Under the pieces are notes generated by a model. The model saw nothing but the letters and a program-made list of their open reading frames with translations. It searched no databases and was not told the DNA's origin. Source: Pigmentiphaga kullae (GTDB lineage: Bacteria; Pseudomonadota; Gammaproteobacteria; Burkholderiales; Burkholderiaceae_B). Taken from it: DNA of 64,000 nucleotides. Positions 8,657 to 18,252 of the stretch are shown here, in pieces. How positions within the stretch are numbered: position 1 is the first letter of the stretch; each line of letters starts with the position of its first letter. The stretch lies in assembly GCF_004216695.1 (NCBI RefSeq), contig NZ_SGXC01000003.1, forward strand, positions 744,001-808,000, written 5' to 3'. A program made the position numbers and the translations under genes.

Positions 8657-9571
8657 ATGATTCGTTTTCTTCTTGCGATATGCACGGCGGTAGGGTTGGC
8701 GGGTATCGCGCCGCCGGCGGAAGCGGCCGACGCCGCCACCGGGGCCGTGGCCCAGCCCGACAGCCTGCAGCGCGCCGTCCAGGCCGGCAGGCTGCGCATC
8801 GGCTACGCGAACGAAGCGCCGTTCGCCTACATGGACAGCCGGGCGGGCAGGTTGACCGGCGAAGCCCCGGAGATCGCCCGCGTGATCCTGGGGCGGCTGG
8901 GCGTGGGCGAGGTCGAGGGCGTGCTGACCGAGTTCGGCGCGCTGATCCCGGGCCTCCTGGCCGGCCGTTTCGACATGATCGCCGCCGGCATGTACGTGCT
9001 GCCCGACCGGTGCCATCAGATCGCCTTCTCCAATCCCACCTACGGCGTGGGCGACGGATTTCTCCAGCGTACGGACAGTCCCCGCGAACTGCATGGCTAT
9101 GCGGACGTGGCGGCCGATCCGGCGGCCCGCGTGGGCGTGGTGGTCGGGGCGGTGCAGAACGACTATGCCGCGCGCGCGGGCGTGCCGCCGTCACAGGTCG
9201 TGGTGTTTCCCGACGTGGTCAGCGCGGTCGAGGGCGTGGTGGCGGGGCGGGCGGATGTCTATGCCGCAACGGCCCTGACCCTGAACTATGTATTGACCAA
9301 GGTACCGGACTGGCAGATCGACAAGGTCGCCCGTTTCGTCCAGCCCACCGAGAACGGCGAGGCGGTGCGGGGATACGGCGCGTTCGGCTTCCGCAAGGGC
9401 GACGTGGCGCTGCGCGAGGCCTTCGACCGCGAACTGGCGCAATTCATCGGGACGCCGGCGCACCAGCGCCTGGTCGAACCTTTCGGCTTTACCGGGGCCG
9501 AGCTGCCGGGCGATGTCAGCGCGGCGCAATTGTGCGGACAGGCGCCCGCCCCGGTCGCCGATCCGTCATGA
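8657..9571 (+). CDS. ehuB: ectoine/hydroxyectoine-type ABC transporter substrate-binding protein
   Basis: Periplasmic binding protein of 304 residues. The ATG at 8657 is preferred over an upstream TTG at 8636 because it begins a clean signal peptide (about residues 1-23, ending AEA). The mature protein has the EhuB pattern: GYANEAPFAY, GEAPEIA, VLTEFGALIPGLLAGRFD, AAGMYVLP, AFSNPTYG, VRGYGAFGFRKGD, FIGTP and PFGFTGAELPG. These segments separate EhuB from general polar amino-acid binding proteins. It is followed by two permease genes and an ATPase with 4-base overlaps. No ectoine-degrading genes (eutA-E) are nearby, so the uptake may serve osmoprotection. Substrate is inferred from the family. 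Confidence 0.85.
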   Translation: MIRFLLAICTAVGLAGIAPPAEAADAATGAVAQPDSLQRAVQAGRLRIGYANEAPFAYMDSRAGRLTGEAPEIARVILGRLGVGEVEGVLTEFGALIPGLLAGRFDMIAAGMYVLPDRCHQIAFSNPTYGVGDGFLQRTDSPRELHGYADVAADPAARVGVVVGAVQNDYAARAGVPPSQVVVFPDVVSAVEGVVAGRADVYAATALTLNYVLTKVPDWQIDKVARFVQPTENGEAVRGYGAFGFRKGDVALREAFDRELAQFIGTPAHQRLVEPFGFTGAELPGDVSAAQLCGQAPAPVADPS

Positions 9572-10221
9572 TCGACCTCCAGGAGCTGTTGCCGCCGCTG
9601 CTGCGCGGCCTGTGGGTCACCTTGCAGCTTACGGCCGGCGCTGCGGTGCTGGCCGTGCCGGCGGCGCTGCTGGCCGGCCTGGGGCGCATGTCGCGGCGGC
9701 CCTATCTGTCGTGGCCGGCGGCGTGCTACGTGGAGGTGTTCCGCGGGACCTCGGCGCTGGTGCAGCTGTTCTGGGTGTATTACGTGCTGCCGCTGCTGGG
9801 CCTGCGGCTGCCGGCGGTCTGGGCAGGCATCCTGGTGCTGGGCCTGCACACCGGCGCCTACGGGGCGGAAGTCGTGCGCGGCGCGATCGCAAACGTGCCC
9901 AGGGGGCAGGCCGAGGCCGCGGTCGCGCTGAACATGACGCCGCTGGCCACGCTGTGGCGCATCCTGGTGCCCCAGGCCGTGCCGCTGATGCTGCCGCCGG
10001 CGGGCAACCTGCTGATCGAACTGCTCAAGAACACGGCGCTGGTGTCGCTGATCACCATCACCGACCTGACCTTCAGCGCGCAACTGCTGCGCAGCGAAAC
10101 CTTCCGCACCGTGGAGGTGTTCAGCATCGCGCTGCTGATGTACTTCGCCGCCGCCCAGGTGCTGAACGGCGGCATGCGGCTGCTGGAACGGCGCGCCGCG
10201 CGCCACCGGGAGCGGGCATGA
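9568..10221 (+). CDS. ehuC: ectoine/hydroxyectoine-type ABC transporter permease
   Basis: Inner-membrane permease of 217 residues in the His/Glu/Gln/Arg family (three-pass core plus flanking helices). The ATG overlaps the ehuB stop (ATGA). The EAA-loop signature EVVRGAIANVPRGQAEAAVA, followed by LVPQAVPLMLPP and ELLKNTALVSLI, marks the cytoplasmic coupling site for the ATPase. Together with ehuD it forms the transmembrane heterodimer. The long frame covering it begins far upstream in a non-coding phase; only the part from 9568 is the gene. Confidence 0.88.
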   Translation: MIDLQELLPPLLRGLWVTLQLTAGAAVLAVPAALLAGLGRMSRRPYLSWPAACYVEVFRGTSALVQLFWVYYVLPLLGLRLPAVWAGILVLGLHTGAYGAEVVRGAIANVPRGQAEAAVALNMTPLATLWRILVPQAVPLMLPPAGNLLIELLKNTALVSLITITDLTFSAQLLRSETFRTVEVFSIALLMYFAAAQVLNGGMRLLERRAARHRERA

Positions 10222-10904
10222 CCGCTTCCGCCAGCCAGCCCTTGTTCGACTGGGCCTACGCCCGCGCCGTGCTGCCCACCTTGCTGGACGGCCTGGCGAT
10301 CACCGTGCAGGCCACGCTGCTGGGCATGGTGCTGGCCGTGACGCTGGGGCTGGTGCTGGCGCTGATGCGGCGGGCGCCGGTACGGCCCCTGGCCTGGGGC
10401 GCGGCGCTGGTCATCGAGTTCGTGCGCAGCACGCCGCTGCTGATGCAGCTGTTCTTCCTGTTCTACGTGCTGCCGGTCACGGGGGTGCGGTTCTCGCCGC
10501 TGACCACCGGCGTGCTGGGGCTGGGGGTGCATTACGCCGCCTATTGCGCCGAGGTGTACCGGGCCGGCCTGGACAGCGTGCCGCGCGGCCAGCGGGAGGC
10601 GGCGCTGGCGCTCAACCTGGGGCGCTGGCGGACGCTGCGGGACGTCATCCTGCCGCAGGCGATCCCGCCCATCGTGCCGGCGCTGGGCAATTACTTCGTC
10701 GCCATGTTCAAGGACACGCCGCTGTTGTCGGCCATTACCGTGGTGGAACTGCTCCAGGCCAGCAAGATCGCCGGTTCGGCCACGTTCCGTTATACCGAGC
10801 CGCTCACGCTGGTGGGGCTGATTTTCCTGGCGCTGAGCCTGGCGGCGGCCTGGGGCGTCAGGCGCCTGGGCGCGCGGCTGCGCCGGGCCGGGGCGACGAC
10901 ATGA
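10218..10904 (+). CDS. ehuD: ectoine/hydroxyectoine-type ABC transporter permease
   Basis: Second permease subunit, 228 residues, overlapping ehuC by four bases (ATGA). It has the same architecture as ehuC: hydrophobic helices, ATPase-coupling loop EVYRAGLDSVPRGQREAALA and the downstream MFKDTPLLSAI motif. Pairing of two non-identical permeases with one ATPase and one binding protein is the standard Ehu arrangement. Ten bases separate it from the ATPase gene, whose ribosome site AAGGAGG overlaps that gap. Confidence 0.88.
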   Translation: MTASASQPLFDWAYARAVLPTLLDGLAITVQATLLGMVLAVTLGLVLALMRRAPVRPLAWGAALVIEFVRSTPLLMQLFFLFYVLPVTGVRFSPLTTGVLGLGVHYAAYCAEVYRAGLDSVPRGQREAALALNLGRWRTLRDVILPQAIPPIVPALGNYFVAMFKDTPLLSAITVVELLQASKIAGSATFRYTEPLTLVGLIFLALSLAAAWGVRRLGARLRRAGATT

Positions 10905-10914
10905 AGGAGGACGC

Positions 10915-11685
10915 ATGAGCGCCAGTGTCACGTTGGAGAATATCAGCAAGCGCTACGGCGACGTCGAGGTGCTGCGCGGCATCGATCTGCACATTCCGGC
11001 CGGCCAGACGGTCGCGCTGATCGGCCCGTCCGGATCGGGCAAGTCCACCCTGCTGCGCCTGCTGATGACGCTGGAGCGGCCCGATGCCGGCCGCGTGCTG
11101 ATCGACGGCGAGTCCATGTGGACCGAGCAGCGGGGCGGCCGGGAGGTCCCGGCCCGCGCCGCCCACCTGCGCAGGGTGCGGGGCCGGATAGGCATGGTGT
11201 TCCAGCACTTCAATCTGTTTCCCCACATGACGGCGCTGCGCAACGTGGCCGAGGCGCCGCGGCACGTGCTGGGGCTGGGCCGGGAAGAGGCCGAGCAGCG
11301 GGCGCGCGAATACCTGGACATGGTGGGGCTGGGGGACAAGCTGGACCAGTATCCGGGCAAGCTTTCCGGGGGGCAGAAGCAGCGCGTGGGCATCGCCCGC
11401 GCGCTGGCCATGCGGCCCGAGGTCATGCTGTTCGACGAGGTGACCTCGGCGCTGGACCCGGAACTGGTGGGCGGGGTGCTGGAGATCATGCGGGAATTGT
11501 CCGCGCGGCGCACCATGACGATGATCATCGTGACGCACCAGATGAAGTTCGCCGAGTGCAGTTCCGATCGGACGCTGTTCTTCGAAGGCGGCCGCATCGT
11601 CGAGGACGGTCCGTCCGCCCAGGTGTTCGGCCAGCCGGCCGAGGCGCGGACGCGCCAGTTCCTGGAGGCGGTCATCGAGGCCTGA
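10915..11685 (+). CDS. ehuA: ectoine/hydroxyectoine-type ABC transporter ATP-binding protein
   Basis: Cytoplasmic ATPase of 256 residues driving the EhuCD permease. Walker A GPSGSGKST (residues 37-45), Q-loop VFQHFNLFPH, ABC signature LSGGQKQR, Walker B VMLFDE and H-loop VTHQ are intact. An insertion after the Walker A region (about residues 65-85, MWTEQRGGREVPARAAHLR) is common in ectoine and some amino-acid transporters. It closes the ehuBCDA operon; a GCCCCGGCCGGGGC palindrome follows the stop, but without a T-run. Confidence 0.88.
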   Translation: MSASVTLENISKRYGDVEVLRGIDLHIPAGQTVALIGPSGSGKSTLLRLLMTLERPDAGRVLIDGESMWTEQRGGREVPARAAHLRRVRGRIGMVFQHFNLFPHMTALRNVAEAPRHVLGLGREEAEQRAREYLDMVGLGDKLDQYPGKLSGGQKQRVGIARALAMRPEVMLFDEVTSALDPELVGGVLEIMRELSARRTMTMIIVTHQMKFAECSSDRTLFFEGGRIVEDGPSAQVFGQPAEARTRQFLEAVIEA

Positions 11686-11783
11686 GACTGCAGGCCCCGG
11701 CCGGGGCAACGAAGGGTAGACTATGGGAGCCCGGCGCCGCTCATGCGGGCCGCATCCTTGTCAATCTGGAATAGTCAGCTGCC

Positions 11784-12467
11784 ATGCGTTGCCTGGTCAT
11801 CGAAGACGAAGTCGATACTTCGCGCTACATCTGCAACGGCCTGAAGGAGGCCGGCCACGAGGTGGCGGCCTGCCGTGACAGCGCCGACGGGCTCAATCGC
11901 GCCATGACCGAGGCCTGGGACGTCATCATTCTGGACCGCATGCTGCCCAACGACGTGGACGGTCTGTCCATCCTGACCACGCTGCGGGGCATAGGCAAGA
12001 CCACGCCCGTGCTGATCCTGAGCGCGCTGGCGGGGCTGGACGAGCGCGTCAGGGGGCTGCGCGGCGGCTGCGACGACTACCTGACCAAGCCGTTCGCGTT
12101 TTCCGAGCTGGCGGCCCGGGTCGAGGCCCTCTACCGCCGGGCCAGCGCGCGCGACGACGTGCGCGAACTGCGCATCGCCAACCTGCGGGCCGATCTGACC
12201 AAGCGCACCGTCGAGCGCGACGGCAAGACCATCACGCTGCAGCCGCGCGAGTTTCGCCTGCTGGTCTACCTGTTGTTGAACCAGGAACAGGTCGTGACCC
12301 GCACCATGCTGCTGGAGGCGGTCTGGGACTATCGCTTCGATCCGCAGACCAACGTGATCGACGTGCAGATCAGCCGCCTGCGCAACAAGATCGACAACGG
12401 CTTCGCGCCCCCCCTGATCCATACCGTGCGCGGGGTGGGGTACATGATTTCGGCGGCGCCGCGTTGA
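11784..12467 (+). CDS. OmpR/PhoB-type response regulator (metal-efflux regulator)
   Basis: Two-domain DNA-binding response regulator of 227 residues. The receiver domain holds the acidic pair in VIEDE and the phospho-acceptor Asp51 in ILDRMLP, plus the conserved Lys in LTKPF. The C-terminal winged-helix (about residues 130-224) includes LQPREFRLLVYLL and HTVRGVGYM, typical of CzcR/CopR-like regulators. It overlaps the kinase gene by four bases (TTGA). The metal-efflux genes begin 123 bases after the kinase, so it most likely controls them; the inducing ion is unknown. Confidence 0.9.
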   Translation: MRCLVIEDEVDTSRYICNGLKEAGHEVAACRDSADGLNRAMTEAWDVIILDRMLPNDVDGLSILTTLRGIGKTTPVLILSALAGLDERVRGLRGGCDDYLTKPFAFSELAARVEALYRRASARDDVRELRIANLRADLTKRTVERDGKTITLQPREFRLLVYLLLNQEQVVTRTMLLEAVWDYRFDPQTNVIDVQISRLRNKIDNGFAPPLIHTVRGVGYMISAAPR

Positions 12468-13888
12468 GCACGGCCTACGACGACTATCCCGGTCGCCAGA
12501 CCGGACCGCTGGCCTTCGTCGGGCGCCTGTGGCAGTCGGTCGCGTTCCGGCTCGCGCTGGGCTATGGCGTGTCGGTGGTGCTGTTCATGATGGTGCTGCT
12601 GTCGGTGCTGTACGTGCAGACCATCGGCGTGCTGCAGAACCGCATCGACCGGCAACTGGTGTCGGCCAGCCACCGGATGACCAGCCATTTCGAGGCCTAC
12701 GGGCTGGAGCGGCTGGCCGACGACATCACCGAGACCTTGACCGACGGCGTCAACTCCGACACCGAGGTCTACCTGCTGGCCACCGCCGCCGGCAAGAAGA
12801 TGGCGGGCAACATTGCCGTTTCGCGCGATTTGCTCAAGCCCACCTTCGGCATCGTGGAAAAGCAGGTGCTGCGGGACGGGCGCATTTCCTACAGCCGGTT
12901 CCGCACCGAACTGCTGGCCGACGGCTCCGTCCTGCTGGTCGGCCGTGACATGCGCGACCAGAAGGACCTCGAGCAACTGGTGGGCAACGCGTTGATGGCG
13001 GCAGCGGTGGTCTCGGTGCTGCTGGCCATCATCGGCGCCATCGTGTTCCGCGACCAGCTCGAGAGCCGGGTCGGCGCGATCCGCCGCACCGCCGCCCAGA
13101 TCGAGGCCGGCGACCTGACGCAGCGCATTCCGGTGTCCGGCAAGGACGACGAGTTCGCGCGCCTGAGCCACGACATCAACCTGATGCTGGACCGGATCGA
13201 GATCCTGATGGACGGCGTGCGGCACGTCTCCAACACCATCGCCCACAACCTGCGCACGCCGCTGTCGCGCATCCGCGCCAAGCTGGAGGTGGCCAGCCGT
13301 CCGGGCACGGATCCGGCGCAGGTGGCCCAGGCCACGGCTTTCGCCATTCGCGAAATCGAGGAACTCACCATCGTCTTCGACAAGCTGCTGCAGATCGCCG
13401 AGGCGGAGTCGGGCGCGCGGCGCCAGGCTTTCCAATCGGTATCCCTGAATGACATCGTGGCCGACGTGGTGGAGTTGTACGAGCCGGTGGCCGAGGAAAA
13501 GGGCGTGGAGCTGCGCGTGCGCATGGACGAGGACGTCATGGCGGCGGGCGACCGCGACCTGCTGGCCAGCGCGGTGGCCAACCTGCTGGACAACGCGATC
13601 AAGTATGCCGGCAGTCCCGCCCGCGTCACGGTCAGCACGCGGCGAGGCAGCGACACGGTTTCCCTGGTGGTGCAGGACAATGGGCCGGGCATCCAGGCCA
13701 TCGAGCGTTCCAAGGTGGGGACCCGGTTCTTTCGGCTGAATCGCCGCGTGCCGGGCTATGGCCTCGGGTTGGCCAGCGTGACGGCCATCGCCAGCCTCCA
13801 CAATGCGTCGCTGGACCTGGACGATGCCGCTCCGGGACTGGTGGCCCGGATCACGCTGCCCCGGCTGGGGAACATGACAAAACGGTAA
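12464..13888 (+). CDS. sensor histidine kinase (partner of the 11784 regulator)
   Basis: Membrane sensor kinase of 474 residues starting at TTG 12464, coupled to the regulator stop. TM1 spans about residues 28-52 and TM2 about 174-196, enclosing a periplasmic domain of about 120 residues. HAMP follows (197-250), then the phospho-accepting His261 in TIAHNLRTPLSR. The ATPase domain shows N-box LLDNAIKYA and G-box DNGPGI, with a later GYGLGLA. The H-box has AHNLRTPL, the variant seen in a subset of kinases, instead of SHELRTPL. The periplasmic loop is not recognisable as a specific metal-binding domain. Confidence 0.9.
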   Translation: MSTAYDDYPGRQTGPLAFVGRLWQSVAFRLALGYGVSVVLFMMVLLSVLYVQTIGVLQNRIDRQLVSASHRMTSHFEAYGLERLADDITETLTDGVNSDTEVYLLATAAGKKMAGNIAVSRDLLKPTFGIVEKQVLRDGRISYSRFRTELLADGSVLLVGRDMRDQKDLEQLVGNALMAAAVVSVLLAIIGAIVFRDQLESRVGAIRRTAAQIEAGDLTQRIPVSGKDDEFARLSHDINLMLDRIEILMDGVRHVSNTIAHNLRTPLSRIRAKLEVASRPGTDPAQVAQATAFAIREIEELTIVFDKLLQIAEAESGARRQAFQSVSLNDIVADVVELYEPVAEEKGVELRVRMDEDVMAAGDRDLLASAVANLLDNAIKYAGSPARVTVSTRRGSDTVSLVVQDNGPGIQAIERSKVGTRFFRLNRRVPGYGLGLASVTAIASLHNASLDLDDAAPGLVARITLPRLGNMTKR

Positions 13889-14010
13889 TGTTTCGGCCAT
13901 GCTTTCCCGGCTTGCCGGTCGCTAACATCACGCGATCCGGATTTCGGGTGCGTTGTGCCGTGGGAAGCGTCGACGACCGATCCGAGCCGTAAAATCGTCA
14001 AAGGGTTCCC

Positions 14011-15123
14011 ATGCCGCGTTTTGCCCGTTTTGTCGCTGTCACCTGTCTGCTTGCCCTGGCGGCATGCTCGGACAAGCAGGAAGTTCCGCCGGCCCCCACC
14101 GAAAATGCCGCGCCGCTGGCGCCCGGCCAGGTCCGTGTCAAGCCCGCTTCGCTCAAATACATGGAAATCCAGGAAATGGGGACCCAGGGCGCGGTGCACG
14201 TGGTCTGGGCCCCGGCCCGGGTGGCGTTCCGCGAGGAACAGGTGGCCGAGGTGGTGGCGCCGGCGTCTGGCCGCATCCTCCAGGTCCAGGCTCAGGTGGG
14301 CGACGTGGTCAAGGCCGGGACGCCGCTGGCGACGCTGTCCAGCCCGGACGCCTCGCGCGTGCGCGCCGACTATGCCAATGCGCAGGTCGAACTGCGGGTG
14401 GCGCAGGCCGAAGCCAGGCGCCAGCAGTTGATGATGGAGAAGGGCATAGGCATCGAGGCCGAGCTGCTGGTGGCCGAGGCCAAGCTGCAGGAAGCCCGGC
14501 ACAACGCCGACGTGGCGTCGCGGGCGGCCAGCTTCCTGGGCGGCGGCGGCAGCGACACGCTGCTGCTGCGCGCGCCGCGCGCAGGCGTGGTCATCAACCG
14601 CAACACCACGCCCGGCGCGTCGGTGGGCCCCGATTCCGGATCGCTGTTCACCGTGGGCGACCCGACCGCGCTGTGGATCAACGCCGACGTATTCGAAAGC
14701 GACCTCAGCACGATTGCCCAGGGGGCGCCGGTGCAGGTCGTGGTGGCATCGCTCGACCGGCCCCTGACGGGCAAGGTCACGCGCGTGGGTTCGGCCCTGA
14801 ATGCCCAGACCCGCCGCGGGCAGGTCTTCATCACGCTGGACGACTCCAATCCCAATCTGCGGGCCGGCATGCTGGCACGGGCCGGCATCCAGAGCCGCGC
14901 CGCCGAGGGGTTGTCGGTGCCGGTCACCTCGGTGCTGATCAAGGACGGCCAGCGCTCCATCGTGTTCATCCAGGTCTCGGACAACGTGTTCGAGGCGCGT
15001 ACCGTGTCGCTGGGCCAGCCGTCCAACGGCTACATCCCCGTGTTGTCGGGCATCCAGCCGGGCGACAAGGTGGTCACCAAGGGCGGCTTGCTGCTCGACG
15101 GCGCCGCCAACCAACTGCTGTAA
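14011..15123 (+). CDS. RND efflux periplasmic adaptor (CzcB/HlyD-like lipoprotein)
   Basis: Membrane-fusion protein of 370 residues bridging the RND pump and the outer-membrane channel. The N-terminus is a lipoprotein signal with lipobox LAAC (Cys19). A barrel-sandwich hybrid half-motif (VAPASGRILQVQAQVGDVVKAG), a helical hairpin (about 115-165), the second lipoyl half (LRAPRAGVVINRNTTPGASV) and the beta-barrel follow. It is the first gene of the adaptor-pump-channel operon, nine bases before the pump. No His-rich metal-binding tail is present. Confidence 0.9.
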   Translation: MPRFARFVAVTCLLALAACSDKQEVPPAPTENAAPLAPGQVRVKPASLKYMEIQEMGTQGAVHVVWAPARVAFREEQVAEVVAPASGRILQVQAQVGDVVKAGTPLATLSSPDASRVRADYANAQVELRVAQAEARRQQLMMEKGIGIEAELLVAEAKLQEARHNADVASRAASFLGGGGSDTLLLRAPRAGVVINRNTTPGASVGPDSGSLFTVGDPTALWINADVFESDLSTIAQGAPVQVVVASLDRPLTGKVTRVGSALNAQTRRGQVFITLDDSNPNLRAGMLARAGIQSRAAEGLSVPVTSVLIKDGQRSIVFIQVSDNVFEARTVSLGQPSNGYIPVLSGIQPGDKVVTKGGLLLDGAANQLL

Positions 15124-15132
15124 GGATCCGCC

Positions 15133-18100
15133 ATGCGTTCACTTATCGCGCTGGTGGTCCACCGCCGCCTGGTGGCGTTGACCGCGACGCTGATCGTCGC
15201 CATCTACGGCGTCTACGCCTTCCTGAACACCGCCATCGAGGCCTATCCCGACGTCACCAACGTCCAGGTGGGCGTCATCTCGCTCGCGCCCGGCCTGGCG
15301 CCGGAAGAGGTCGAGCGGCAGGTGACGTTCCCGCTCGAACGGGCCCTGAACGGCACCCCCGGGCTGGTGTCGCTGCGGTCCGAGAGCTATTTCGGGCTGT
15401 CGATGATCACCATGGTCTTCGACGACAAGACCAAGAGCTTCGATGCGCGGGTGCAGGTCACCCAGCGGCTGCCGTCGGCCGACCTGCCCGACGGCGTCAC
15501 GCCCGAGATGGCGCCCGACAACACGCCGCTGGGCAAGATCTTCTATTACCGGCTCAACAGCGATCGCCATACGCTGGCCCAGCTGCGTTCCGAGCAGGAA
15601 TGGACCGTGGCCCGGGTCCTCAAGCAGATCCAGGGCGTGGCCGACGTGGTCAGCATGGGCGGCTTCGTCAAGGAATTCCACATCGAGGTGGATCCGGCCA
15701 AGCTGATGGCGCACAACCTGACGCTGGACCAGGTGGTCGAGGCCGTCTCGAAGTCCAACCAGAACGTGGGTGGCGGCCTGCTGCGCCGCGGCGAGCAGTC
15801 GCTGATCATCCGTGGCATCGGCCTGTTGCGCACGCCGCGCGACATCGAGACCATCGTGCTGGACGTGCACAACAACACGCCGGTCCGCGTCAAGGACGTG
15901 GCCCGCGTGGTGCAGTCGTATACGCCGCGCCAGGGTTCGGTGGGGATGAACGACGAGGACGACATCGTCGAAGGCATCGTGCTGCTCAAGCGCGACGAGA
16001 ATCCCAGCAAGGTGCTGGACCAGGTGCACGCCAAGGTGGACGAAATCAACGCCCACATGCTGCCCGCGGGCATGCGCATCGAACCCAGCTACGACCGTTC
16101 GCACCTGGTCGGCCACACGCTGCACACGGTCTATCACAACCTGCTGTTCGGCGCGACGCTGATCGTGGGCGTGCTGTGGCTGTTCCTGCGCAGCCTGCGC
16201 GGTTCGCTCATCGTCGCGGTAGTCATTCCCTTGTCGCTGTTGGTGGCGTTCATCGGCCTCTATTTCCTGGGCATGCCGGCCAACCTCATCTCCATGGGCG
16301 CGATCGACTTCGGCATCATCGTCGACGGCGCGGTGGTGCTGACCGAGGCCATCATCCACAAGGCCAGGCTGCGAAAACCCGCTTCGCGCCGCGACATGTT
16401 CGAGCTGATCATCGAGGCCGCCATGTCGGTGGCCAAGCCGACGCTGTTCGCGATGGCCATCGTGATCGCGGCGCTGATCCCGGTGTTTTCGCTGGAAAGC
16501 ATCGAGGGCCGCATCTTCCGTCCGTTGGCCATGACCTACACCTTCGCGCTGGTCGGCGCGCTGGTGTTCGCGCTGACGCTGGTGCCCGCGCTGTGCGCGC
16601 TGCTGCTGCGTCCGAAGGACGTGGTGGCGCCCGAGCCGGCGGTGTTCCTGCGCATGCACCACGCTTACTCCCGCTGTATCGCGCGCGTGCTGGAAAGCGG
16701 CCGCAACCGGCGCAACGTGTTCGCCGTGGCCATCGTGGCGCTGCTGCTGGCCTTGTATGCCGGCTCGCACCTGGGCACCGAATTCCTGCCCGAGCTGGAT
16801 GAAGGCGATGCCTACGTGCTGGTGCAGATGCCGCCATCGATCTCGCTGGAGAAGGGGCAGGAACTGCTGCGCACCATCCGCACGCGGCTCAAGGAAGTGC
16901 CCGAGGCCATTTCCGTCACCAGCGAGCAGGGACGGCCGGAGGACGGCACCGACAACGAGACCATCAACGTCGCCAAGGTGCTGGTGCGCCTGAAGGAACG
17001 CGCGCAGTGGCGCAAGGACCTGACCAAGGACGAACTGGTGGCCCAGATGCGCCAGTCGCTGGCCGACATCCCGGGCGTGCAGTTCAACTTCGCCCAGCCC
17101 ATCCGCGACAGCGTCGAGGAATCGACCTCGGGCGCGCGCGGCCACGTGGTGCTGAAGGTGTTCGGCACCGAGATCGAGACCATGCGGGGCATCCTGCAGC
17201 AGACCAAGGAGGCCGTCAGCCATATCGACGGCGTGGTCGACCTGGACCTGTACCGCGACGCGCCGGCACCGCAGCTGCACATCGAGTTCAACCGCGACGC
17301 GCTGGCCCGCTATGGCATTTCCATGGAAGTAGCCGACACCGCGGTCGAGACCGCGCTGGCCGGCAAGGTGGTCACCACCGCCTGGGAAGGCGAGCGCAGC
17401 GTGCCCGTGCGGGTGCGCCTGCCCTACGTGGACCGGATGGACGAGGCGCGCATACGCGAGATCCAGGTCTCGGCGCCCGACGGCACCTACGTGCCGCTGC
17501 ACGCCCTGGCCAGCATCAGCTTCAAGGTGGGCAATTCCTCGATCTTCCGCGAGGGCAACGCCCGCTACATGGCGCTGAAGTTCAACGTCCAGGGGCGCGA
17601 CATGGGCTCGGTCGTGAAAGAGGCCATCGCCGCCTTCAAGAAGGACGTGAAGATGCCCGAGGGTTACATCGCCCAGTGGGGCGGCCAGTGGGAGAACCAG
17701 CAGCGCGCCTCGGCCCGCCTGAAGATCGTCGTGCCGCTGTCGCTGCTGGTGGTATTCGTGCTGCTGTTCAGCGCGCTGGGCAGCGCCCGCAGCGCATCCA
17801 TCATCCTGCTGACCGCGCCGTTCGCGATGATAGGCGGCATCGTCGCGCTGCACCTGACCGGCATCGACCTGTCCATCAGCGCGGCCATCGGCTTCATCGC
17901 CCTGCTGGGGCAGGTGGCGCTGGCCGGCCTGCTGGTCCTGAGCGCGGTCGAGAACCTGCGGCGCGAAGGCGTGGCGCTGGTGCCCGCGCTGATCGAGGGG
18001 GCCGCCGAGCGCATGCGCTCCATCCTGATGGTGGCGCTGCTGGGCCTGATCGGCCTCTTGCCCATGGCCTTGTCCACCGGCGTGGGCAGCGAGACCCAGC

Positions 18101-18252
18101 GTCCGTTCGCCTCCGTGGTGGTGGGGGGCATGGCGGTACTGCCGCTGGTGGCGCTGTTCGTCCTGCCCGTGCTGTATGCCTGGCTGGGACCCAGGCGCAT
18201 GCTGACCGCCGAGGAGCGCGACGCGGCAACTTTGGACAACGATCATGCGTAA
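15133..18252 (+). CDS. heavy-metal efflux RND pump, CzcA family
   Basis: Proton-driven inner-membrane pump of 1039 residues, exporting metal ions in a tripartite complex. The start MRSLIALVVHRRLVAL is the first transmembrane helix, and the protein is full length for the family. The TM4 signature DFGIIVDGAVV (Asp392 and Asp398) is that of divalent-cation (Zn/Co/Cd/Ni) HME-RND pumps rather than the Cu/Ag type, so CzcA-like function is likely. Duplicate six-helix halves and two large periplasmic loops are evident. Its 3' end overlaps the TolC-type gene by eight bases. Which cations it carries is inferred from the motif only. Confidence 0.93.
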   Translation: MRSLIALVVHRRLVALTATLIVAIYGVYAFLNTAIEAYPDVTNVQVGVISLAPGLAPEEVERQVTFPLERALNGTPGLVSLRSESYFGLSMITMVFDDKTKSFDARVQVTQRLPSADLPDGVTPEMAPDNTPLGKIFYYRLNSDRHTLAQLRSEQEWTVARVLKQIQGVADVVSMGGFVKEFHIEVDPAKLMAHNLTLDQVVEAVSKSNQNVGGGLLRRGEQSLIIRGIGLLRTPRDIETIVLDVHNNTPVRVKDVARVVQSYTPRQGSVGMNDEDDIVEGIVLLKRDENPSKVLDQVHAKVDEINAHMLPAGMRIEPSYDRSHLVGHTLHTVYHNLLFGATLIVGVLWLFLRSLRGSLIVAVVIPLSLLVAFIGLYFLGMPANLISMGAIDFGIIVDGAVVLTEAIIHKARLRKPASRRDMFELIIEAAMSVAKPTLFAMAIVIAALIPVFSLESIEGRIFRPLAMTYTFALVGALVFALTLVPALCALLLRPKDVVAPEPAVFLRMHHAYSRCIARVLESGRNRRNVFAVAIVALLLALYAGSHLGTEFLPELDEGDAYVLVQMPPSISLEKGQELLRTIRTRLKEVPEAISVTSEQGRPEDGTDNETINVAKVLVRLKERAQWRKDLTKDELVAQMRQSLADIPGVQFNFAQPIRDSVEESTSGARGHVVLKVFGTEIETMRGILQQTKEAVSHIDGVVDLDLYRDAPAPQLHIEFNRDALARYGISMEVADTAVETALAGKVVTTAWEGERSVPVRVRLPYVDRMDEARIREIQVSAPDGTYVPLHALASISFKVGNSSIFREGNARYMALKFNVQGRDMGSVVKEAIAAFKKDVKMPEGYIAQWGGQWENQQRASARLKIVVPLSLLVVFVLLFSALGSARSASIILLTAPFAMIGGIVALHLTGIDLSISAAIGFIALLGQVALAGLLVLSAVENLRREGVALVPALIEGAAERMRSILMVALLGLIGLLPMALSTGVGSETQRPFASVVVGGMAVLPLVALFVLPVLYAWLGPRRMLTAEERDAATLDNDHA

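Noticed and set aside
11690-11710. GCCCCGGCCGGGGC palindrome after ehuA as a terminator
   Set aside because: No T-run follows; could be chance in GC-rich DNA.
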